Origin: Rhizobacter sp. Root1238
Lineage (GTDB): Bacteria; Pseudomonadota; Gammaproteobacteria; Burkholderiales; Burkholderiaceae_C
DNA: 64,000 bases
Assembly: GCF_001425825.1 (NCBI RefSeq)
Contig: NZ_LMDM01000003.1
Location: 1,149 to 65,148, forward strand
Direction: 5' to 3'
Part shown: one piece after another, positions 57,875-64,000 of the stretch
How the letters are laid out: each line of letters opens with the position of its first letter
Numbering within the stretch: position 1 is the stretch's first letter
The notes under the pieces: generated by a model
Told to the model about the DNA's origin: nothing
The model's input: only the letters and a program-made list of their open reading frames with translations
Database searches by the model: none
Translations under genes and position numbers: made by a program

Positions 57875-57951
57875 TGGCAGGGGAGGAAGGACTCGAACCC
57901 TCGCATGTCGGAATCAAAATCCGATGCCTTAACCAACTTGGCGACTCCCCT
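57875..57951 (-). tRNA. tRNA-Gln (anticodon TTG)
   Basis: 77 bases with encoded CCA. Acceptor AGGGGAG/CTCCCCT, D-arm GCC...GGC, anticodon stem TCGGA/TCCGA with loop TTTTGAT (anticodon TTG), T-arm GAGGG-TTCGAGT-CCTTC. All stems pair with one G-T. It lies between ispE and prs, as in other Burkholderiales. Confidence 0.96.
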
Positions 57952-57999
57952 ACACCGGTTGACCGCAGCCATCGGACCGCGATCCACCTTCAACTTGTC

Positions 58000-58887
58000 T
58001 CAGTCAGCGCACCAGCCCTGCAAGGGATGCTGCACCAGACTGCGGCACATCCGACCCACCCAACCCGACGGCAAGTCCGTCGGCATTGTCGCCGTGGGCG
58101 AGTCAGCCATGCCAGCTCTCGAAAACACCGCGCTGCCGGAGCCCGTCATGCGGCTGTTGCCGAAGCGGGCCTCGAGCAGGCGGGCGGCTTGCGCCACATC
58201 GGGACACTGGCTCTCGGCCGGGGGCTGCAAATCGTTGCGACCGAACCCGTGCTGAAGCTTTTGTATCCCACCGTCCTCAAGGAAGCCTGCGACTATAACA
58301 GCATCTGTGTCGCGAACGAGCAGCGGGCTGAGAAAGATGCCACGGGTTTCGATGCTCGCGGCCGGTTTCACGACCGCCAGCCACTGCGCGGGCAGGTCGA
58401 GCGGCGTCAGTTTCTCGCCGATGCCCTCGACCCAGGCGCTGCCCTTTTTCGAATTCGCAAGGAAGAACGGCACGTCGGCCCCCAGCGTCAGGCCGAGCGC
58501 CATCAGCCGGTCGCGCGGCCAGTTCAGGCCCCACAGCCGGTTCAGCGCAAGCAGCGTGCTGGCCGCGTCGGAGCTGCCGCCGCCCATGCCGGCGCCCCAC
58601 GGCACCTGCTTGTCGATCGAGATGTCGGCCCCGAGCGAGGTGCCCGACGCCGCCTGCAACGCCCGCGCGGCACGCAGGCACAGGTCGTCGGCGGGCAGCG
58701 CAGCGCTCAGGTCATGGCGCGCGAGCTGCCCGTCGCGGCGCAGTTCGAGGTGCAGCGTGTCGGCCCAGTCGATCAGCACGAACGCCGACTGCAGCAGGTG
58801 GTAGCCGTCGTCGCGCCGGCCGACGATGTGCAGGAACAGGTTCAGCTTGGCCGGCGCGGCCACGTCGTACAGGGCGGTCAGGCTCAT
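58000..58887 (-). CDS. ispE: 4-diphosphocytidyl-2-C-methyl-D-erythritol kinase
   Basis: 295 residues. GHMP kinase of the MEP isoprenoid pathway. APAKLNLFLHIVGRRDDGYH at the start, the ATP loop PWGAGMGGGSSDAAS (~92-106) and MTGSGSAVF near the C-terminus are intact. The start at MSLTALYDV follows lolB by 16 bases. Upstream in-frame codons overlap lolB and are rejected. Confidence 0.96.
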   Translation of the reverse strand: MSLTALYDVAAPAKLNLFLHIVGRRDDGYHLLQSAFVLIDWADTLHLELRRDGQLARHDLSAALPADDLCLRAARALQAASGTSLGADISIDKQVPWGAGMGGGSSDAASTLLALNRLWGLNWPRDRLMALGLTLGADVPFFLANSKKGSAWVEGIGEKLTPLDLPAQWLAVVKPAASIETRGIFLSPLLVRDTDAVIVAGFLEDGGIQKLQHGFGRNDLQPPAESQCPDVAQAARLLEARFGNSRMTGSGSAVFSRAGMADSPTATMPTDLPSGWVGRMCRSLVQHPLQGWCAD

Positions 58888-58903
58888 CGGGCGAGAAGGC
58901 AGG

Positions 58904-59443
58904 TCAGGGGCGATCGATGCGCGCACGCACGACCACGGCCGGCGCCTGCGCGCGTTGTGCAACCACCCAGCCTTCGTCGAAGCGGGCGAGGTTCACGTCC
59001 CAGCCCAGTTGCTGGAAGCCCGCGTCGGCCGGCGGCACGGTCGCGCGGCTCGGCGCCCCGGTCCAGGCGCGGCCACGCAACCAGTCGAACAGCGCGACGA
59101 TCGGCAGGCTCTCGCCGAGCATCTCCTGCGTCAATGCATCGAGATCGGGGTAGCTGCGTTGCTCGCCGCCAGTCGTCAGCAGCGCCTTGCGGCCGGACCA
59201 GCGCGCCTGCGCGATCGTCGTGCCGAGCGGCGTCGACAGGTCGAGCCGGCCATCTTGCGGCGTGCCTTGCAGCTCGAAGCTCGCGCTGACCGAGCGCGCC
59301 GGCGTCGATGGCGTCGCGTCGACCTTCACCGACATCCGCCCCGAGAGCGACTCCGACGATGCGGTCGGCGCCAGCGGCTGCAGCGTCGTGCAGGCGCTCA
59401 GCAGCGCGCCGGCCAGCAGCGTCGCGAGGGCGCGCCGGCTCAC
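58904..59443 (-). CDS. lolB: Outer membrane lipoprotein LolB
   Basis: 179 residues from a GTG start that overlaps the TPR stop (GTGA). LolB receives lipoproteins from LolA at the outer membrane. A lipoprotein signal VSRRALATLLAGALLSAC has the lipobox LSAC with Cys18. SLSGRMSVKVDA and RWSGRKALLTTGGEQRSYPDLDALTQEMLG are typical; ALFDWLRGRAW is the conserved loop. The neighbour ispE matches the usual order. Confidence 0.93.
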   Translation of the reverse strand: MSRRALATLLAGALLSACTTLQPLAPTASSESLSGRMSVKVDATPSTPARSVSASFELQGTPQDGRLDLSTPLGTTIAQARWSGRKALLTTGGEQRSYPDLDALTQEMLGESLPIVALFDWLRGRAWTGAPSRATVPPADAGFQQLGWDVNLARFDEGWVVAQRAQAPAVVVRARIDRP

Positions 59444-61302
59444 AGGTCGACCCGCAGCCGTGCGAGCGTTTCTTTCAGCACGTCGTTCGCGTTGTCGCGG
59501 GTGCGGGCGTCGCGCAGCACCTTGCGGGCCTCGTCGCGCTGGCCGCTGATCCACAGCACCTCGCCGAGGTGGGCGGCGATCTCGACGTCCGGCCGCGAGC
59601 GATAGGCCTGCTGCAGCAGCTTCAGGGCTTCGCTGCGGTTGCCCAGTCGGTACTCGACCCAGCCGAGGCTGTCGGTGATGAAGGGTTCGCCCGGTGCGAG
59701 GTCGAGCGCCTTGCGGATCAGGTCGCGCGCCTCGGGCAGCCGCTGGTTGCGCTCGGCCAGCGAGTAGCCCAGCGCGTTGTACGCATGGTGGTGGTCGGGC
59801 TTCAGCTCGATGACGCGGCGCAGCAGGCGCTCCATCTCGTCCATGCGGTTCAGCTTCTCGGCCATCATCGACTGCTCGTACAGCAGGTCGGGATCGTTCG
59901 GGAAGCGCTGGTTCGCCTTCGCGAGCACCGTGTTGGCCTCGCTCCACTGCTTCACGTCGCGCAGGATCTGCGCTTCGGCGAGCAGCTTGGCACGCGCGTC
60001 TTCGGTCGTCTTCTCGGGCGCCTTGCGGATCAGGTCGCGCGCTTCCTTGACCTTGCCCTGGCGGGCCAGCAGCGACGCGCGCCGGGTCTGCACCTCGAGC
60101 GCACGCTGCGGGCTGTCGACCTTCTTCAGCCAGGCCTCCGCGCCGGCGTAATCGCGCTGCTGCTCGGCGGCCTGCGACAGCAGCAGGTAGGCCTGCACCA
60201 GGCCCTGGTCGGCGGTCGGCGGCGCCTCGTCGTCATCGTCGTCGCCGCCGGGCGCCACGGGCGCAGCCGGCGCTGGCGCCTGCGCGAAGCTGCCGTTGCC
60301 GGCCCGCTGCACGTACTGCATCAGCGCGGCCTGGGCTTCCTTCGGGTGGCGCAGTTCGAGGTGCAGCGCGCCGAGCGTCAGCCACGGCGTCGGCAATTGC
60401 GGCTCGGCGCGGGTCACCGCTTCGAGCTGCGGCACCGCATCGGCATAGCGTTGCGTGGAATTGAGCACCCGCGCGTAGAGCAGGCGGAACGAGCTGCTCT
60501 TCGGCTGGGCTTCGAGGTAGTCGGCGATCAGCGGCTCGACCGGTTGCCCGGCCGCCAGCAGCTCCAGCGCCAGCAGCGCCGGGCCTTCGGCGGTGCGGTC
60601 CAGCGTGTGCGCCTGCTGCGCCAGCTCGAACGCGCGCTTCGCATCGCCGGCCGCGAGCCAGGCCCTGCCGATCGCGACACGGGCCGCGGCGCGCGTCTCG
60701 GGCACGTCGAGCGACGGTTCGAGCCAGGCCTGCAGCTGGGTCGCGGTCTGCGTCTTGTCGGTGGCGCGGGCGAACAGCCGCGGCAGCGATGCGATCAGCG
60801 CACCGCGCTCGGCCAGCGGCGTCGCGGCGAGCATCGCGCGCAGCGGTTCGTCGGCCTCGGCCTGCCGGTTCAGCGCGATCAGCAGCCGCACCTGGTAGCC
60901 CATCGACTCCACCGAATCGGGGATCGCGCTGCGCCAGGCCTGCGCGGCCGCCAGCGCCTGGTCGCCGGCGCGCGCCTGCAGCGCGATCTCGGTGGCACGG
61001 CGGAACAGCTCGGGGTCGCGCGTCTTGCGGGCCGCGTCGAGCAGCACCTGGTAGGCGGTGCCGACCTCGCCGGAGCGCAGCTCCATCTCGCCGATCAGCA
61101 GCTGGTAGAACAGCGGCGCGTCGATCGTCGAGTTCTCGAACGGTTCGGGGGCGACGCCGCTGGCCGCTTCGGCGGCCGGCGCGGGCAACGCATCGTCGCG
61201 CGGGGCCGGCACCTGGGCCTGCGCACCGGTCATCAGTGCCAGCGCACAGGCCACCGCGAGCGCCGTGCGCGCTGCGTGGGGAACGAGGGAAAGGGCCGGC
61301 AT
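59440..61302 (-). CDS. Large secreted TPR protein
   Basis: 620 residues with a signal peptide (MPALSLVPHAARTALAVACA..., cleavage after AQA near 29). It is built almost entirely from tetratricopeptide helices, for example LFYQLLIGEMELRSGEVGTAYQVLLDAA at ~60-87 and HHAYNALGYSLAERNQRLPEARDLIRKAL at ~530-558. An acidic GGDDDDDE linker lies near residue 352. It is encoded directly upstream of lolB, which suggests a periplasmic or envelope-assembly role. AGGAG lies six bases before the ATG. Confidence 0.9.
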   Translation of the reverse strand: MPALSLVPHAARTALAVACALALMTGAQAQVPAPRDDALPAPAAEAASGVAPEPFENSTIDAPLFYQLLIGEMELRSGEVGTAYQVLLDAARKTRDPELFRRATEIALQARAGDQALAAAQAWRSAIPDSVESMGYQVRLLIALNRQAEADEPLRAMLAATPLAERGALIASLPRLFARATDKTQTATQLQAWLEPSLDVPETRAAARVAIGRAWLAAGDAKRAFELAQQAHTLDRTAEGPALLALELLAAGQPVEPLIADYLEAQPKSSSFRLLYARVLNSTQRYADAVPQLEAVTRAEPQLPTPWLTLGALHLELRHPKEAQAALMQYVQRAGNGSFAQAPAPAAPVAPGGDDDDDEAPPTADQGLVQAYLLLSQAAEQQRDYAGAEAWLKKVDSPQRALEVQTRRASLLARQGKVKEARDLIRKAPEKTTEDARAKLLAEAQILRDVKQWSEANTVLAKANQRFPNDPDLLYEQSMMAEKLNRMDEMERLLRRVIELKPDHHHAYNALGYSLAERNQRLPEARDLIRKALDLAPGEPFITDSLGWVEYRLGNRSEALKLLQQAYRSRPDVEIAAHLGEVLWISGQRDEARKVLRDARTRDNANDVLKETLARLRVDL

Positions 61303-61434
61303 GCAATGCTCCTGAAACCGTGAATGATTCTAGGGTCTGGTGAGCGCCGCCCGAGAAGACCCCGGGCGGGTCCGGACAAGCGGCACAAGCCCCCGAAGCC
61401 GGTCCGACCCGGGCGCGTCGCGATAATTCCCTGC

Positions 61435-62262
61435 ATGCCAGAACTTCCGGAAGTCGAGGTCACCCGACAGAGCTTTGCCGAGCGCATCGCCGGTGCCCGC
61501 GTGACCGCCGTGCGCGTGGGCAAACCGCTGCGCTGGCCGCTCGGCCACGAACCGCAGGCGCTTGTCGGACAGCGCGTCGGCGATGCGAGCCGCCGAGGTA
61601 AATATTTGTGGCTGCCGCTGTCGGCCGATGTCGACGGCCGGGCCGGCCTGCTGATGCACCTCGGCATGTCGGGCTCGCTCGCGTTCAGCGACCAACCCGG
61701 CCCGCCGGGGGCGCACGACCACTTCGACCTCGCGACCACCCGCGGCACGCTGCGCCTGACCGATCCGCGGCGCTTCGGCGCGGTGGTCTGGTCGGAGGCG
61801 CTCGACGACGGCGCGGCGGGCAAGCTGCTCGCCGGCCTCGGGCTGGAGCCGTTCGATCCGGCCTTCACCGGCGCCTACCTGCATGCGGCGCTGCAGCGGC
61901 GGCGCGTCGCGGTCAAGCTGGCGCTGCTCGGCGGCGACATCGTCGTCGGCGCCGGCAACATCTACGCCTGCGAGGCGCTGTTCGCCGCCGGCATCAACCC
62001 GCGGCTGCGCAGCGACCGCCTGAGCCGCCCGCGCGCCGAGCGGCTGGCCGCCGCGGTGCGCGACACGCTGGCGCGGGCGCTCGCGCTCGGCGGCTCGACG
62101 CTGCGCGACTTCCGCGATGCGCACGGCATGGCCGGCGCGTTCCAGCTGCAGGCCGGCGTCTACGGCCGCGAGGGCGAGCCCTGCGGCGTGTGCGCCACGA
62201 CCATCCGCCGCATCGTGCAGGGCCAGCGCTCGACCTTCTTCTGCCCGCACTGTCAACGCTGA
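61435..62262 (+). CDS. mutM: Formamidopyrimidine-DNA glycosylase
   Basis: 275 residues. MutM removes 8-oxoguanine and cuts the abasic site. The catalytic Pro2 and Glu3 (MPELPEVEV), Lys56 in [30 protein letters not shown] and the zinc finger CGVC...CPHC at the C-terminus are all present. It is divergent from the TPR gene, with GATAAT 13 bases before the start as a possible -10. Confidence 0.97.
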   Translation: MPELPEVEVTRQSFAERIAGARVTAVRVGKPLRWPLGHEPQALVGQRVGDASRRGKYLWLPLSADVDGRAGLLMHLGMSGSLAFSDQPGPPGAHDHFDLATTRGTLRLTDPRRFGAVVWSEALDDGAAGKLLAGLGLEPFDPAFTGAYLHAALQRRRVAVKLALLGGDIVVGAGNIYACEALFAAGINPRLRSDRLSRPRAERLAAAVRDTLARALALGGSTLRDFRDAHGMAGAFQLQAGVYGREGEPCGVCATTIRRIVQGQRSTFFCPHCQR

Positions 62263-62286
62263 GCGAGCGCTTCAATCCCCAAGGAA

Positions 62287-62346
62287 TCGACACTTCCCGC
62301 GGGGCTCGGGTGTCGAGATGTTTCGACCGGCGGTCGTCCGACGACC
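62287..62346. promoter_or_regulatory. Two inverted repeats between mutM and the dynamin-like gene
   Basis: TCGACAC (62287-62293) pairs with GTGTCGA (62310-62316) and may act as a mutM terminator, though no T-run follows. GGTCGT-CCG-ACGACC (62332-62346) is a second short palindrome about 50 bases before the next ATG and could be an operator. The remaining sequence of this 136-base gap shows nothing clear. Confidence 0.3.
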
Positions 62347-62398
62347 TTGCGCTACCATGAAAGCGCGGCGCGCCACTTTCTTGCGCGCCCGCCCACCC

Positions 62399-64000
62399 AT
62401 GTCAACTTCCTTTGCTAGCAGTGTCGATGAGCTGGGCCAGTGGCGACAGTCGATCGGACGTCGGCTCGACGAATACAGCCGCTTCCTGACCGACAACGAC
62501 CTGGCCGATCCCGCGGCCAGCGAAGCGCTGGATGCACTGCGCCGCAACCTGGTGGGCGAGAAGCTCGTGGTGGCCTTCGTCGCGGAGTTCTCGCGCGGCA
62601 AGTCCGAGCTGATCAATGCGATCTTCTTCTCCGACACCGGCCGCCGCGTGCTGCCGGCCACGCCGGGCCGCACGACGATGTGCCCGGTGGAACTGGGCTA
62701 CGAAGCCGGCGAGGCACCGGCGCTCGCGCTGCTGCCGATCGCGACCCGCCTCGAAGGCCTGTCGCTGGCTGAACTGCGCGGGCAGCCGAAGGCCTGGGGC
62801 CACATCCCGCTCGACATCCAGTCGCCCGACCAGCTGACCGAGGCGCTGCGCGAAGTGATGCGCACGCAGTGGGTGTCGGTCGACGATGCGCGTGCGCTCG
62901 GCTTCTGGAGCGACGACAACGGCGAGGACAACCCGCCGACGAACGACGCCGGCGAGGTCGAGGTGCCGGCCTGGCGCCACGCGATGATCAACTACCCGCA
63001 CCCGCTGCTGCAACGCGGCCTGGTGGTGCTGGACACGCCGGGCCTGAACGCGATCGGCGCCGAACCCGAGCTGACGCTGAGCCTGCTGCCGGCGGCGCAC
63101 GCGATCGTCTTCATCCTCGGCGCCGACACCGGCGTCACCAAATCCGACATGACGATCTGGCGCGACCACCTTGGCTCGCCGTCCAGTTCGGCCTTCGTCG
63201 TGCTGAACAAGATCGACGCGCTGCTGGACCCGCTGGCCACCGTCGAGCATGTGCAGGGGCAGATCGAGCAGCAGCGCCAGTCGACCGCGCGCACGCTCGA
63301 TGTCGCGAGCGAGCGGGTGTTCCCGCTGTCGGCGCGCCAGGCGCTGGCCGCGCGCATCGACGGCGATGCCGCCGGCCTGGCGCAGAGCCGCCTGCCGTTC
63401 CTCGAAGAAGCGCTCGGCGCGCAGCTGCTGCCGCAGCGCCGCGAGGCCTTCCAGCAGACGGTGATGGAATCCGCCCAGCGCATGGAGGCGCAGGTCAACC
63501 GGCGCCTGGGCGACCGCCGCCGGCAGATGGCCGAGCAGGTGCTCGAGCTGCGCGGGCTGCGCGGCAAGAGCGGCGCCAAGGTGCGCATGATGCTGGAACG
63601 CGTGCAGGCCGAGACCGCCGAGTTCGAACAGTGCACCGCGCGGCTGCAGGCGATGCGCATGGTGCACAGCCGCATGCTGAAGAACGCGCTGCTCGACCTG
63701 ACCAGCGACCGCCTGCGCCAGGAAGTGATCGAGATGCAGAACGCGATGACCGCGTCGCTGCTGCACCTGGGCGCGAAGAAGGCCTTCATCGCGCTGTGCG
63801 GCCGCCTGCGCGAGCTGCTCGAAGCGGCGCAGGTGCGCGGCGCCGAGATCCACGACATGCTCGGCGCGTCGTTCGCGAAGCTGAACGCCGAGTTCGGCTT
63901 CAGCCTGGCGATCACGAAGGCGCCGGACTTCGGGCGCTTCATCAACGACCTGACGCTGATCCAGCGCAACTACGTGCAGTACCTCGGGCTGACGCAGGCG
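62399..64000 (+). CDS. Dynamin-like GTPase, 3' end beyond the window
   Basis: 534 codons from the ATG to the window edge, no stop. G1 is FSRGKSELINAIF (P-loop near residue 65-70), G3 is LDTPGLNAIG (about 217) and G4 is LNKID (~267). The N-terminus LDEYSRFLTDNDLADPAASEAL and the later helical parts with VRMMLERVQAE and RQEVIEMQNAM are predicted stalk helices. Bacterial dynamins remodel membranes. It is intact as far as it can be seen. A typical length is 600-650 residues. Confidence 0.85.
   Translation, partial: MSTSFASSVDELGQWRQSIGRRLDEYSRFLTDNDLADPAASEALDALRRNLVGEKLVVAFVAEFSRGKSELINAIFFSDTGRRVLPATPGRTTMCPVELGYEAGEAPALALLPIATRLEGLSLAELRGQPKAWGHIPLDIQSPDQLTEALREVMRTQWVSVDDARALGFWSDDNGEDNPPTNDAGEVEVPAWRHAMINYPHPLLQRGLVVLDTPGLNAIGAEPELTLSLLPAAHAIVFILGADTGVTKSDMTIWRDHLGSPSSSAFVVLNKIDALLDPLATVEHVQGQIEQQRQSTARTLDVASERVFPLSARQALAARIDGDAAGLAQSRLPFLEEALGAQLLPQRREAFQQTVMESAQRMEAQVNRRLGDRRRQMAEQVLELRGLRGKSGAKVRMMLERVQAETAEFEQCTARLQAMRMVHSRMLKNALLDLTSDRLRQEVIEMQNAMTASLLHLGAKKAFIALCGRLRELLEAAQVRGAEIHDMLGASFAKLNAEFGFSLAITKAPDFGRFINDLTLIQRNYVQYLGLTQA

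Noticed and set aside
57875-57951. tRNA-Gln as an integration site
   Set aside because: No integrase, direct repeat of the tRNA end or foreign block lies beside it. Both sides are conserved housekeeping genes.

Overview
The window is a 64 kb piece of a high-GC chromosome from a betaproteobacterium, almost certainly Burkholderiales and most like the Rubrivivax/Leptothrix/Methylibium branch. This is inferred from protein signatures and gene order: tuf-rpsJ-rplC...rpsQ, rplM-rpsI-bactofilin-erpA-anmK, ibaG-murA-his, rsmD-coaD-ferredoxin, lolB-ispE-tRNA-Gln-prs-rplY-pth. No 16S rRNA is present, so the genus is open. Coding density is very high, most junctions are 1-4 base overlaps (ATGA, GTGA, TGATG), and no insertion sequence, prophage, integrase or CRISPR array was seen.

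Layout. 1-5730: end of tuf and the S10 ribosomal operon, with an internal promoter and structured leader between rpsJ and rplC. 5774-13644: peroxiredoxin, a YbdK-type ligase with a CPA2 antiporter, htpG, srkA, a DUF2726 protein and a GNAT acetyltransferase. 13745-19191: rplM-rpsI behind a long structured leader, then a coiled-coil membrane protein, bactofilin, erpA, and on the other strand anmK and an M23 peptidase. 19281-22362: tyrS, a DUF5329-like protein, a CDF metal transporter and dtd.

22369-29682 is an accessory catabolic locus around a GntR/FCD regulator. It holds a YdiJ-like FAD/Fe-S 2-hydroxyacid dehydrogenase, a serine-glyoxylate-type aminotransferase and two orphan tripartite-tricarboxylate (Bug) binding proteins. 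Two matching operator-like sites lie in the divergent promoter region. 29686-40045 is a complete branched-chain-type (Liv) ABC transporter operon framed by two acyl-CoA ligase-like genes, a VOC protein and a Crp/Fnr regulator. It carries a 39-bp-period repeat array between livH and livM and a perfect CRP-geometry palindrome upstream of the first ligase. 40128-41015 is an unrecognised orphan gene of lower GC.

41032-53401: a TPR protein, a TetR regulator, an ABC-2 exporter pair, ibaG, murA, then hisG-D-C-B-H-A-F without hisI or hisE, running straight into rsmD, coaD and a ferredoxin. 53415-61302, minus strand: a small secreted protein, pth, a secreted GH18 chitinase-like protein behind a LacI-type operator, rplY, prs, tRNA-Gln, ispE, lolB and a large TPR protein. 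61435-64000: mutM and the first 534 codons of a dynamin-like GTPase.

Most of the window is core housekeeping DNA. The observations most worth a second look are regulatory (rplC and rplM leaders, GntR operator pair, CRP-type palindrome, LacI-type operator, repeat array inside the liv operon). Others are the GH18 protein with a disturbed catalytic motif, the PaaK-like ligase with no recognisable P-loop, and the orphan gene at 40128-41015.
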